Positions 31,790 to 39,792 of a stretch of DNA of 40,951 bases are shown piece after piece. The DNA comes from an uncultured Ruminococcus sp. GTDB lineage: Bacteria > Bacillota > Clostridia > Oscillospirales > Ruminococcaceae. Made by a program: the position numbers and the translations under genes. The stretch covers positions 1 to 40,951 of the forward strand of contig CACYSH010000055.1 of assembly GCA_902776945.1 (NCBI GenBank). Reading direction: 5' to 3'. Under the pieces are notes generated by a model. It saw only the letters and a program-made list of their open reading frames with translations. It ran no database searches and was not told where the DNA came from. Each line of letters begins with the position of its first letter. Position 1 is the first letter of the stretch.

Positions 31790-32704
31790 ATGAGCAAAAT
31801 TCACGAAAACGTGCAGGACATACCCGCAGAGGATATGGCGCTAATCAACAAGCTGGCGCGGCGGGAGCTTTCGCCGGACGAGGTGTACACCTTTCCCATT
31901 GTGCTGTGCGACAACGAGACCGACCGCGACGGCGAACGCTTTTCCATAGCGGCGCTTGAAAAGCTCGCGGAGCTGTTCGTCGGCAAGACCGGGATTTTCG
32001 ACCACGACCCGCGTGGGCGCAATCAGACGGCGCGTATCTACTTTGCCGAGATCGTCACCGACAGCGAGCGTGTGACCCGCAGCGGCGAGCCTTACACTTT
32101 CGTCAGGGCTAAGGCGTACATGGTGCGCACCGACGGCAGCGCCGACCTTATCAAGGAGATAGACGGCGGCATAAAAAAGGAGGTGTCCGTGAGCTGCGCC
32201 GTCAGCCGCAAGACCTGCGGACTTTGCGGCGCGGATATGCGCATTTCGCCGTGCAGCCACATCAAGGGTCAGTATTACGGCGGTCAGCTTTGCGATGTGG
32301 TGCTTGACGGCGTTACCGACGCTTACGAATGGTCGTTTGTGGCGGTGCCTTCGCAGCCCGCCGCGGGCATCACCAAAGCTATGGAAGGCGTGAGCGAGAA
32401 AGACCTTTCGAGGGAACGCCGTGCCATGCAGGAGCAGCTTTCTCTCGACCGCGGCGAGATCGGGCTGATGAAGTCGGCGCTCATAAGCGAAGCCATAAGG
32501 CTGGGGCAGTTCTGCGTGCCGCCATACGAACCCGAAGCGGTGAAAGCTCTCTGCGGCGGAATGTCGGCAAACGAGCTGACCGCATTCGTCGAAAAGACCC
32601 GCCGTCTGGCAAAGCCGGAGCCTGTCTCCCCCGCGCTCAAACCGCAGGAGACCGCTCCCGAACCGAAGAGAAATTCGCTCTTCAAGCTCAAACCTGTTAA
32701 GTAA
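31790..32704 (+). CDS. Prohead protease-like protein with scaffold-like C-terminus
   Basis: About 304 residues. ATG 31790 is chosen because AAAGGAGG is 7 bases upstream; ATG 31784 is too close to it. Residues 1-170 resemble phage prohead maturation proteases of the HK97/S78-type fold: VYTFPIVLCDNETDRDGERF, GIFDHDPRG (candidate catalytic His) and KKEVSVSCAV (candidate catalytic Ser). A CGLCGADMRISPC insertion has Cys residues that could bind metal. The C-terminal part (EKDLSRERRAMQEQLSLDRG, then a Pro-rich tail) is helical and could serve as a capsid scaffold. Position between portal and capsid fits. The protease call is by motif and context, not by search. Confidence 0.75.
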   Translation: MSKIHENVQDIPAEDMALINKLARRELSPDEVYTFPIVLCDNETDRDGERFSIAALEKLAELFVGKTGIFDHDPRGRNQTARIYFAEIVTDSERVTRSGEPYTFVRAKAYMVRTDGSADLIKEIDGGIKKEVSVSCAVSRKTCGLCGADMRISPCSHIKGQYYGGQLCDVVLDGVTDAYEWSFVAVPSQPAAGITKAMEGVSEKDLSRERRAMQEQLSLDRGEIGLMKSALISEAIRLGQFCVPPYEPEAVKALCGGMSANELTAFVEKTRRLAKPEPVSPALKPQETAPEPKRNSLFKLKPVK

Positions 32705-32828
32705 ACGCCCTTGACAGACCGCCGCATTAACGCTGTGACTGCATCTCCCGGCAGAAACGGCAGACCACGCGGCAGAGTTCGGGACGTAATATCAATAACA
32801 TTGACGATTTTAAAAGGAGAAATGATCT

Positions 32829-33812
32829 ATGTATACTAACATTAAACTTGACAAGTCGCTCTATTCGATCACCGGAAAATCCTTCACCGAAGCGCTGGCG
32901 CAGCTCGACCCCGACCGCGAGTACAAGGACACCGAGCTTGCGGGGCTTGACGCTTTCGAAAGACAGCTCAAGCGCTTTGACATCAAGGTTTCGGGTGCGG
33001 GCTGCGACAGGGTGGAGAAGTTCTTCGTTTCCGCCGAGAGCGCCGTGCTTTTCCCCGAGTACGTCCGCCGCATGATCAAGGAAGGCATGGACGAGGTTTC
33101 CATTCTCCCCGACGTAACGGCGGCGACCTCCCGCACCGACGGCTACGATTACCGCGCTCTGAGCGTTTCGGTATCGGGCAGCGAGACCGGCATTTCGCAG
33201 CTTGCTTCGCTGCCGCAGACCACCGTTACCCTTGCAAGCTCCGCAACTGCGCTTGTGAAGTTCGGCAGAAGGCTTTCCTGCTCGTATGAGTCGGTAAGAA
33301 AGCAGCGCCTTGAAGCGTTCGGGGTTATACTTAAAACTCTCGGCGCTCAGATCTCGCGTGCGATAAATGCCAAGTGCGCGGACGTGCTTTCCAACGCTGC
33401 TTCTTCCGTTACCTATTCCGGCACTATAACCTATGCCGATCTTGCGGCGTTCTGGGCTTCGATGACTACCTGCGACATGGACGTTATGCTGTGTTCGCCC
33501 GCTATGATGGCGACTATTCTTGCGCTTAACGAGATGAAGTATTGCGTCAGCGACTTTATGTCTTCGGGCAGGGTGGTTACTCCCTACGGCGTGACTATCA
33601 TCAAGTGTCCGTCGCTGGCGGATAATGTGGCGCTCGGTATTGATTCGAGCTGTGCCGCCGAGGTGATTTACGGTACTGATGTTATTGTTGATTTTGATAA
33701 GCTGATCTCCACTCAGTGTGATGAGGTCGCGGCTTCGATACTTTGCGGAGTTTCGGTGCTGACCACGAGCGCAGTAAAGAAGCTGGCTCCGACTGCGCAG
33801 AATGACGGATAA
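32829..33812 (+). CDS. Phage major capsid protein (HK97-fold, inferred)
   Basis: 327 residues, ATG 32829 with AGGAG upstream. The first roughly 60 residues (ITGKSFTEALAQLDPDREYK) look like a delta/N-arm region. The P-domain spine helix and A-domain patterns follow: PEYVRRMIKEGMDE, SCSYESVRKQRLEAFGVILK, DVMLCSPAMMATILALNEMK, and TPYGVTIIKCPSLADNVALG near the C-terminus. The sequence is compact for an HK97-type major capsid protein and is preceded by the protease-like gene, as expected. Codon use (more GCT, GTT, TCT and TAT) shifts toward the highly expressed type, which fits an abundant structural protein. Confidence 0.82.
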   Translation: MYTNIKLDKSLYSITGKSFTEALAQLDPDREYKDTELAGLDAFERQLKRFDIKVSGAGCDRVEKFFVSAESAVLFPEYVRRMIKEGMDEVSILPDVTAATSRTDGYDYRALSVSVSGSETGISQLASLPQTTVTLASSATALVKFGRRLSCSYESVRKQRLEAFGVILKTLGAQISRAINAKCADVLSNAASSVTYSGTITYADLAAFWASMTTCDMDVMLCSPAMMATILALNEMKYCVSDFMSSGRVVTPYGVTIIKCPSLADNVALGIDSSCAAEVIYGTDVIVDFDKLISTQCDEVAASILCGVSVLTTSAVKKLAPTAQNDG

Positions 33813-33845
33813 TTAAACAGCAAAGGGCGGGAGGGAGGGCAATAA

Positions 33846-33990
33846 GATAAAAGATGAAAGATAACAGATAAAAGATATTCTATAAATTAGCAGCGCAGTC
33901 AATATGCACAAATTCAGACTATCACAAGGCTTGTAGGGCGGCTGCACGAACTTGTTCGTGCCATTGCCCCCGCCATACACCTTGTCAAAT
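33846..33990. repeat. Repeats inserted between capsid and connector genes
   Basis: An AGATAAAAGATGAAAGATAA run (also at 20858-20892) is followed by CTATCACAAGGCTTGTAGGG, then GCACGAACTTGTTCGTGC and CCCCCGCC. These are the host dispersed families seen at 20858-21275 and 40893-40951. They fill the gap of 190 bases between the capsid stop and the next gene without disrupting either. Confidence 0.75.
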
Positions 33991-34006
33991 TTGAAAGGAG
34001 TGTCCC

Positions 34007-34375
34007 ATGACAACAAGCAACATCAAACAAATGTTTTGCAACATCACCGGCGCAGACCCTGCCGACACCCGCTGGACGCAGCTTATCACTAACGGCGAAC
34101 AGCTCGTTCGTGCGCGGCTCTCCGTGGACGAAAGCAGTCTCGGCACCGCCGAAAACGCCTGCTGCGAATTTGCCGCCGCCGCTTCGGCATCGTATGAATA
34201 CGCCTGCATAATGGCAGACAAGGAAACCCCTGTCATGAGCGAAAACGGCGCTGTCAGCATAAGACGCAGCTTTCCGCAGCTTATCGCCGATATGAAAAAA
34301 CTCCGCGACAGCGCGTTCGAGGTCATCTCGGCGGCGGGGCTTACAGGCGGCGGCTTTGCCTTTAAGGCGGTCTGA
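34007..34375 (+). CDS. Putative head-tail connector protein
   Basis: 122 residues, ATG 34007 with AAAGGAG upstream. The sequence begins TTSNIKQMFCNITGADPADT and is mostly helical (ENACCEFAAAASASYEYACI, LPQLIADMKKL-type C-terminal helix). Size and position directly after the capsid gene match the gp6/HK97-type connector that extends the portal, but I recognise no diagnostic motif. The stop (TGA) lies just upstream of the ribosome binding site of the next gene. Confidence 0.6.
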   Translation: MTTSNIKQMFCNITGADPADTRWTQLITNGEQLVRARLSVDESSLGTAENACCEFAAAASASYEYACIMADKETPVMSENGAVSIRRSFPQLIADMKKLRDSAFEVISAAGLTGGGFAFKAV

Positions 34376-34391
34376 ACGGGAGGTGGCGCTT

Positions 34392-34853
34392 ATTATCAGC
34401 GATGAAATTATCACGGCGATAAGCGAAAAGCTCGAAGCCGTCGGATTTATCGTTATGCGCGATTACATCGGCGACATAAACGAGGATTCTCAGGCGGGCG
34501 ATTACCCCGCGTTTATAAGGGTGAAAGGCGCTTGTCTCAGCGAGTTCAATTTTTATTACTATCTTGGCGAGACCGAACGCCGCTGTCTTAAAGAAATAAC
34601 GCTCGTGATACGCGCTCTCGGCAGCGGGGCGGGATTCTCGGGCGCGGAGGCCCTCTCCGAAATGACCGAAGCCGCTGCGGTGATGATCTACTTTAACACG
34701 GGCTGCGTTATCAAAAGCCTTTCCGTCGGCGAGATAAAGAAAAATATGGCTCTCGGCAGACTTGAACAGGTTCTGGAGCTTACCGTTGCCGATACGATGA
34801 CCTATGAGGAGCCTGATGAAACGTCCGAAGTATCAGAAACGGAGGAAACATAA
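34392..34853 (+). CDS. Putative tail terminator/tail completion protein
   Basis: About 153 residues, alpha/beta (ITAISEKLEAVGFIVMRDYI, YYYLGETERRCLKEITLVIR, QVLELTVADTMTYEEP). Size and position resemble phage tail terminator or minor tail proteins. The start is unusual: GGGAGG at 34378-34383 points to ATT 34392, 8 bases downstream, and no ATG or GTG is suitably placed. A TTG at 34356 is in frame but lies upstream of this site and inside the previous gene. The acidic C-terminus ends directly at the next gene (stop 34853, start 34854). Confidence 0.6.
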   Translation: MISDEIITAISEKLEAVGFIVMRDYIGDINEDSQAGDYPAFIRVKGACLSEFNFYYYLGETERRCLKEITLVIRALGSGAGFSGAEALSEMTEAAAVMIYFNTGCVIKSLSVGEIKKNMALGRLEQVLELTVADTMTYEEPDETSEVSETEET

Positions 34854-35207
34854 ATGACCCCTGGCGGAAATAAATTTCAGCTTACCTACAACACAGGCAT
34901 TTACTATTTTGACACATTTCAGCTGTCCTGCAATGTGAAGATCGAGGAAACGCCGCTGCTCGATGCAACGCTTTACCGCAAACGCGCAGGAGTTGGCAGA
35001 AATACTTTAAAGCTCACAAGCAGGCTTACATTTGGGAATATTCCCATATACAAAAGGCTTATTGATGCGTTTGCCACGGGCGTGAGGACTTTCAATATAA
35101 ATCTTACGGAATACACGGGCTGGACGCTGCTTTCGGGAAAGATAATCTCGGAGGAGGGCAAGCCGTTCATGACCTGCGAGCTGATACTTACGGAGGTGAG
35201 CGAATGA
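34854..35207 (+). CDS. Small beta-rich phage structural protein, function unassigned
   Basis: 117 residues, ATG 34854 adjacent to the previous stop, GGAGG upstream. Predominantly beta (YNTGIYYFDTFQLSCNVKIE, VRTFNINLTEYTGWTLLSGK, CELILTEVSE), with RKRAGVGRNTLKLTSRLTFG in the middle. It overlaps the next gene by ATGA. By position and fold pattern it may be a tail-tube-like or hub-adaptor protein, but I do not recognise a family. Confidence 0.6.
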   Translation: MTPGGNKFQLTYNTGIYYFDTFQLSCNVKIEETPLLDATLYRKRAGVGRNTLKLTSRLTFGNIPIYKRLIDAFATGVRTFNINLTEYTGWTLLSGKIISEEGKPFMTCELILTEVSE

Positions 35208-36148
35208 GCGGGGAGCTTTCCGTAACGATCACCGACATTGACGGCGTGACAAAGACCTTCGGCGCGGACAAGACCGCCGAGCTTTACTTCACTAAGGAAC
35301 GCTACACGCCGTTTACTTATTTCAAGGGTACGTTCATCGAGCCGATAACGAACAAGCGGGTAAAGGAGGTCTGCCTTTACCGCGATTCCGATTTGCTTCA
35401 TTGCGGCACGGGCGACAGCGTGGAATACTTCTCCGAGCGCGGCACGCCGAAGCTCAAAATCACCTCATACGGCTATTCAAAGCAGCTGGGGCAGGATTTC
35501 GCCGAACCGGGGATAATCCCCACGCCCACGCTTGACACGATAATCAGCGGTGCCGGTGTTTACGGCGTTTCCTGCCAGCAGAACACCTCCACGGTGCCAT
35601 ACGTCTACTACGAAGAAAAAACGACCGTCTGGGACGCGGCGTGCATTTATTCGATGAAAGCCTATCAGAAATATCCGTTCATACGCGGGGCTGACACCGT
35701 GCTTTGCTCGCTGCCGTCGGCGGAGCAGCAGACCTTTCAGCGGTCGGCTTCGTCATTGGTGCGCTGCGGCAAGGGTCAGCGGCTGGGGAATATTTTCTCC
35801 GATGTGTACACGCAGGACTTGAACGGCAACTGGACTTATCACCTTGGCAACAGCTTTGCGGCGGCGCATAACATCACGCGGGCGAAATACTATCCTCCCG
35901 AGCGCGAATGGGTGTACGACTTAAACGACCAGCTGAAATACTATATGTACTTTTCCGACCGCGGCAGGGAATACATTTCAGCGACGTTTCAGGGCTATCT
36001 CGGCGAGGACTTATGCGACAAGGAAACGCTTGCTTTGCCGAATTACACGGGTACTCCCGAGATAAGCAAGCTGACCGTGAGGGCTTCTCCGGCGGGTGTT
36101 TTTACCGATTTGCAGTTCTATTTTGACAGCTTTTGCAATAATACATAA
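35204..36148 (+). CDS. Tail hub/late control gene D-like protein
   Basis: 314 residues, ATG 35204 with CGGAGG upstream, ATGA overlap with the previous gene. The domain pattern resembles baseplate hub proteins of the gpD/XkdQ/gp27 type: LYRDSDLLHCGTGDSVEYFS, LKITSYGYSKQLGQDFAEP (the usual SYGY-like block), TTVWDAACIYSMKAYQKYPF and RGADTVLCSLP. The C-terminal domain is beta-rich (TGTPEISKLTVRASPAGVFT). In phages this protein caps a tail tube and follows a tape measure, neither of which is present here. Last gene of the module; a strong terminator lies 53 bases downstream. Confidence 0.68.
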   Translation: MSGELSVTITDIDGVTKTFGADKTAELYFTKERYTPFTYFKGTFIEPITNKRVKEVCLYRDSDLLHCGTGDSVEYFSERGTPKLKITSYGYSKQLGQDFAEPGIIPTPTLDTIISGAGVYGVSCQQNTSTVPYVYYEEKTTVWDAACIYSMKAYQKYPFIRGADTVLCSLPSAEQQTFQRSASSLVRCGKGQRLGNIFSDVYTQDLNGNWTYHLGNSFAAAHNITRAKYYPPEREWVYDLNDQLKYYMYFSDRGREYISATFQGYLGEDLCDKETLALPNYTGTPEISKLTVRASPAGVFTDLQFYFDSFCNNT

Positions 36149-36201
36149 CACAAGTATTAAAAACCGTTTATCTCTGCAACGGATAACCATAAATAAGTTT
36201 T

Positions 36202-36231
36202 GCCCCGAAGCGCTTTAAAACGCTTCGGGGC
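36202..36231 (+). terminator. Rho-independent terminator closing the phage-like module
   Basis: GCCCCGAAGCG (36202-36212) pairs perfectly with CGCTTCGGGGC (36221-36231) around an 8-base loop, followed by T-rich sequence. The remaining 180 bases to 36414 hold only a short GTAGGGGCGAGCATTGTTCG repeat and no gene. Confidence 0.92.
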
Positions 36232-36414
36232 ATTGTATTATTATTCGGTTGCTGAGGCAAATCAGAATTTATAGTAAACGAAATAATTATTTAGACATTG
36301 ATTGTAGGGGCGAGCATTGTTCGCCTTCACAAGCATTTTGATAATTCAACGTTTGATTCTTTTTGATGTATATTATTATCAAATGCTCCGAACTGTAAAG
36401 ATATTCTCTCTGCT

Positions 36415-37500
36415 TCATTCACTGATATTCCATATCTGCTTCAATCTGTTCACGGTGTCGATCCATTTGGTATTGCTCGGCTTGCAGGCGCTGTTCTGAT
36501 TGGCAAAGAAACCCGATTCATGTACGGCTTCGTCTTCATCGACAGTATATTTCCATTGAATTTTAACTACATATTCCGCATTATCCGGTTCATCATTATT
36601 ATGAAGATACCTGGCTCCGTTCTCAAAATCGGAAAAGGTCACTTCCTGCCCATTAATATTGAACTTTACATCTTTTGCCTGGCAAACCGTGTCAGTAACA
36701 ACGCCATATCCAACATATCCTTTCTTTGGAATGTAGGCAAACACCTTATCACCAACATTAAGTCTTTTCAAAGAACTCGAATACCATATACCATATCCGG
36801 CAGAAATAAATCCATACTTTCTGGCATCTTCCCAAGTTCTTGAATTTCCACCACAGCCATAGGAAACATAGGCAAATCCGTTCCATGACCTTGTGCCTTC
36901 GGAGTCTAAAACTCTTTCCTCAACATCTTCGCCGAACCATGTTCTGCCAATGATTTGTTTGCCCTCGCATTCATAGACATTAAAAAACAAAATGTTTATC
37001 AGAACGTTATATTTGTCACGAAGATAGTTGATTATCCTCTCGGTGCTGGCATCCATTTGTGAAGCAACAATGACCATTTTGACCTCTTGATTAATCGTGT
37101 CATCGTCAAGAGTAAATTTGTTGTTAAACTTTTTTTGATATGCTTCTTCCAGTGTTTTGGGAGCAGTAGGATATTTTTCGGAATACTTCTTGTATATATC
37201 CAAAATGTCTTTATATGTATATTTTGAAACGCTTGCCGCATAATCAATAGCCTGTGCCGTTACTTCTCTCGGTGTCATATCACGTTTCAGCTCCACGACC
37301 ACAAGATCGCCGTCAGGCTCCATGCAGAGCAGATCAATATATTTTTTCGCTTCGGTATAGACCTGTTCACCGATAATAAGCCAATTGGGATCAAGAATGT
37401 TCGAATTTTTCACGAACAGCTTTTCAAGCTGTTTTTCATCTATCACGATGCTTTTTACCTCGTTTCCGTTTTCTATATACCATAGATTCTGATGTAACAT
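36415..37500 (-). CDS. NucS-like PD-(D/E)XK nuclease with C-terminal PUA/EVE-like domain
   Basis: 361 residues, ATG 37500 with GAGGAGG upstream. Residues 1-190 are a NucS/DUF91-type nuclease domain: YIDLLCMEPDGDLVVVELKR contains the active-site triad Asp56, Glu70 and Lys72, followed by a QAIDYAASVSKY helix. Residues about 205-355 resemble the PUA/EVE-like fold that reads modified bases: WNGFAYVSYGCGG, RLNVGDKVFAYIPKKGYVG, YGVVTDTVCQAKDVKF. The combination suggests a modification-dependent restriction nuclease, inferred from EVE-type domains in restriction systems. The gene is AT-richer than its neighbours and uses more ATA, TTT and AAA, suggesting transfer. Monocistronic with its own promoter. 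Confidence 0.78.
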   Translation of the reverse strand: MLHQNLWYIENGNEVKSIVIDEKQLEKLFVKNSNILDPNWLIIGEQVYTEAKKYIDLLCMEPDGDLVVVELKRDMTPREVTAQAIDYAASVSKYTYKDILDIYKKYSEKYPTAPKTLEEAYQKKFNNKFTLDDDTINQEVKMVIVASQMDASTERIINYLRDKYNVLINILFFNVYECEGKQIIGRTWFGEDVEERVLDSEGTRSWNGFAYVSYGCGGNSRTWEDARKYGFISAGYGIWYSSSLKRLNVGDKVFAYIPKKGYVGYGVVTDTVCQAKDVKFNINGQEVTFSDFENGARYLHNNDEPDNAEYVVKIQWKYTVDEDEAVHESGFFANQNSACKPSNTKWIDTVNRLKQIWNISE

Positions 37501-37530
37501 TTATCTGACCTCCTCTTTATATTAATAGTC

Positions 37531-37559
37531 ATTATAACATAACGCTGTCCCATTGTCAA
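37531..37559 (-). promoter_or_regulatory. Consensus sigma-A promoter for NucS-like gene
   Basis: Minus-strand TTGACA (37554-37559) and TATAAT (37531-37536), spacer 17 bases; leader about 25 bases. Confidence 0.9.
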
Positions 37560-37566
37560 CAGAAAA

Positions 37567-37603
37567 CCATAGTATTTCCGAATTTCGTTCAGAAATACTA
37601 TGG
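37567..37603 (-). terminator. Terminator after kptA
   Basis: CCATAGTATTTC (37567-37578) pairs perfectly with GAAATACTATGG (37592-37603). On the minus strand it is followed by TTTTCTG. It separates the purB-kptA transcript from the NucS-like gene. Confidence 0.8.
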
Positions 37604-37654
37604 CTTGATACTTCTGTATGAATACCGCCCTTTTGGTCACAGGGGTACTGTTTT

Positions 37655-38230
37655 TTATTCGGGATAAACTATCTCCTTAACATACTTAAACGGTATATCA
37701 GCCGACTGCCACACGCCGTTTGCGGAGATCATGAACTCAAAGCCGTCGGCACGCATTTTCGCCGTGTTGATGACAAGCACCGCCGGAGCGCCGTGCCGTC
37801 TGCCAACGTCAAACGCCGTCGGTATATCGGGCGAAAGATGCACATACTGCCGCGACATTTTGCGAATGCCTTCCGCCTTTATGCTGTCAAGAAAGCGCGT
37901 TGCCGTGCCGTGATAGAGCAGCGCGGGCGGCTCGCGCTTTTCCATGTCGATCTGCACGTCGATACTATGCCCCTGATTGGCGCGGATACGCTTTTTGTCG
38001 GGCGAAAGGGTGTAGCGCTTTTTGTTGTTTTCGGCGACGATGCGTTCAAGGGTCTCCATGTCGATAGTGCGCCCGCTGGCGTTTATGCCTTTTATCAGCT
38101 CGCCGACATCAGCCCAGCCCTCGCTGTCAAGGGTTATGCCTATCGTTTCGGGCTTGTGACGCAGTATCAGGCTGATGAATTTTCCGAGAGAAACGTCGTC
38201 GTTTCTTATCTTGCTGCTCGTTGGTCTCAC
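37655..38230 (-). CDS. kptA: RNA 2'-phosphotransferase (KptA/Tpt1)
   Basis: 191 residues. Tpt1 family enzymes transfer an internal RNA 2'-phosphate to NAD+, giving ADP-ribose 1''-2'' cyclic phosphate; in bacteria the physiological substrate is unclear. Family blocks are LGKFISLILRHKPETIGI, GWADVGELIKGI, KKRYTLSPDKKRIRANQGHS, LLYHGTATRFLDSI and YVHLSPDIPTAFDVGRRHG, with the catalytic Arg/His/Arg/Arg set visible. The start is GTG 38230, which overlaps the stop of a 23-codon upstream frame as GTGA; AAAGGA immediately before the GTG is too close for a standard binding site, so the start depends on coupling. It lies downstream of purB on the same strand. Confidence 0.9.
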   Translation of the reverse strand: MRPTSSKIRNDDVSLGKFISLILRHKPETIGITLDSEGWADVGELIKGINASGRTIDMETLERIVAENNKKRYTLSPDKKRIRANQGHSIDVQIDMEKREPPALLYHGTATRFLDSIKAEGIRKMSRQYVHLSPDIPTAFDVGRRHGAPAVLVINTAKMRADGFEFMISANGVWQSADIPFKYVKEIVYPE

Positions 38231-38298
38231 TCCTTTATTGCCAACAACTCCGCGATCGTGATATTAAGCGGCTCGGCGCAGTTTTTGAAGATGTTCAC
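38227..38298 (-). pseudogene. Short remnant frame between purB and kptA
   Basis: A 23-codon frame from GTG 38298 reads NIFKNCAEPLNITIAELLA. It resembles the C-terminal end of a small helix-turn-helix regulator (LAEPLNITIAELL type) and ends by overlapping the kptA start. It begins 5 bases after the purB stop. Probably the tail of a lost gene that once preceded kptA. Confidence 0.4.
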
Positions 38299-38302
38299 GG
38301 GG

Positions 38303-39739
38303 TTATACGTTTATCTCCGCAACATCGTCCGAAACGCCGTTCGCTTCGAGAATAGGCTTCACACAGTTCTCGATAAACTCGTCCACCTGCTGCGGACATC
38401 TGCCTATATAATTCTCCGGCTTCATGATCTCGTCAAGCTGCGCCTTCGTAACGCCGAACATCGGGTCTGCGGCGATAAGGTCGGCAAGGTCGTTCTCAAG
38501 ACCGTCGCGCTTAACGTGCGTGCCCGCTTCCATAGAAAGCTCTCTGATACGCTCGTGCAGCTTCTGACGGTTGCCGCCCCTCTCGCAGCAGTCCATGAGG
38601 ATATTCTCGGTCGCCATGAAAGGCAGCTCTGCCATAACTCTCTTTGTGATGATCTTGTCATATACAACAAGTCCGTTTTTGGGATCGGTAACGTTCAGCA
38701 TAATATTGAGGATAGAGTCAACGCCGAGAAATGCTTCCGCAACGGCAATGCGCTTGTTCGCCGAGTCGTCAAGAGTTCTCTCGAACCACTGCGTACCCGC
38801 CGTGAACGCGGGGTTAAGCACATCGCACATAACGTATCTCGCCAAAGAACAAATACGCTCGTCGCGCATGGGGTTGCGCTTGTAAGCCATAGCCGAAGAA
38901 CCGATCTGCGTTTTCTCGAAAGGCTCCTCTATCTCCTTGAACGACTGGAGCAGCCTTATATCATTGCCGAATTTCATAGCGCTCTGAGCGATACCCGCCA
39001 GCGCCGAGCAGATATAGTAATCCACCTTGCGCGAGTAGGTCTGACCCGAAACGGGAACAGCCGCGTCAAAGCCCATTTCCTCCGCGATAAGCCTTTCAAG
39101 CTCCTTTACCTTGTCGGTGTCGCCGTGGAAAAGCTCCATAAAGCTCGCCTGCGTTCCGGTAGTGCCTTTCGAGCCTAAGAGTTTAAGTCTGCCAAGCTCG
39201 AAATCAAGCGCTTCGAGATCAATGATAAGCTCGTTGCACCAGAGTGTTGCCCTCTTGCCGACGGTGGTGAGCTGCGCGGGCTGCAAATGAGTATACGCAA
39301 GACACGGCAGCGACTTGTATTTATCGGCGAAAGCCGCCAGCTGCGAAATGACCTTTACGAGCTTGCGCTTTACGACCTGCATTGCGTCGCGCATTATGAT
39401 AACATCGGTATTGTCGCCGACATAGCAGCTTGTCGCGCCGAGATGGATTATCTTTTCCGCCTTGGGGCAGGCTGCGCCGTAGGTGTGAACGTGAGCCATA
39501 ACGTCGTGGCGGACTATCTTCTCTTCCTCGGCAGCCTTTTGATAATCAATGTCATTAATGTGAGCCTCAAGCTCCTCGACCTGTTCCTGTGTAACGTTTA
39601 AGCCCAGCTTCATTTCGGCGCGGGCAAGCGCCACCCAAAGCCTTCTCCAGGTAGTGAATTTCTTATCCGCCGAGAAGATGAACTGCATCTCCTTGCTGGC
39701 GTACCGTGTGCAGAATGGGCTTTCGTAGGAATTATTCAT
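38303..39739 (-). CDS. purB: Adenylosuccinate lyase
   Basis: 478 residues. It cleaves SAICAR to AICAR and adenylosuccinate to AMP in purine synthesis. The fumarase/aspartase superfamily signature is GSSAMAYKRNPMR; other conserved regions are HDVMAHVHTYG, IHLGATSCYVGDNTD and YTHLQPAQLTTVGKR, which supply the catalytic His and Ser. Length is standard and the start ATG 39739 is followed by the expected NNSYESPFCTRYAS. Promoter at 39793-39821. It stands apart from other pur genes. Confidence 0.95.
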   Translation of the reverse strand: MNNSYESPFCTRYASKEMQFIFSADKKFTTWRRLWVALARAEMKLGLNVTQEQVEELEAHINDIDYQKAAEEEKIVRHDVMAHVHTYGAACPKAEKIIHLGATSCYVGDNTDVIIMRDAMQVVKRKLVKVISQLAAFADKYKSLPCLAYTHLQPAQLTTVGKRATLWCNELIIDLEALDFELGRLKLLGSKGTTGTQASFMELFHGDTDKVKELERLIAEEMGFDAAVPVSGQTYSRKVDYYICSALAGIAQSAMKFGNDIRLLQSFKEIEEPFEKTQIGSSAMAYKRNPMRDERICSLARYVMCDVLNPAFTAGTQWFERTLDDSANKRIAVAEAFLGVDSILNIMLNVTDPKNGLVVYDKIITKRVMAELPFMATENILMDCCERGGNRQKLHERIRELSMEAGTHVKRDGLENDLADLIAADPMFGVTKAQLDEIMKPENYIGRCPQQVDEFIENCVKPILEANGVSDDVAEINV

Positions 39740-39792
39740 TTTTATCGACCGTCCTTTACAGTTGTTTACCGGTGGGTGATTATTATAAAGAT

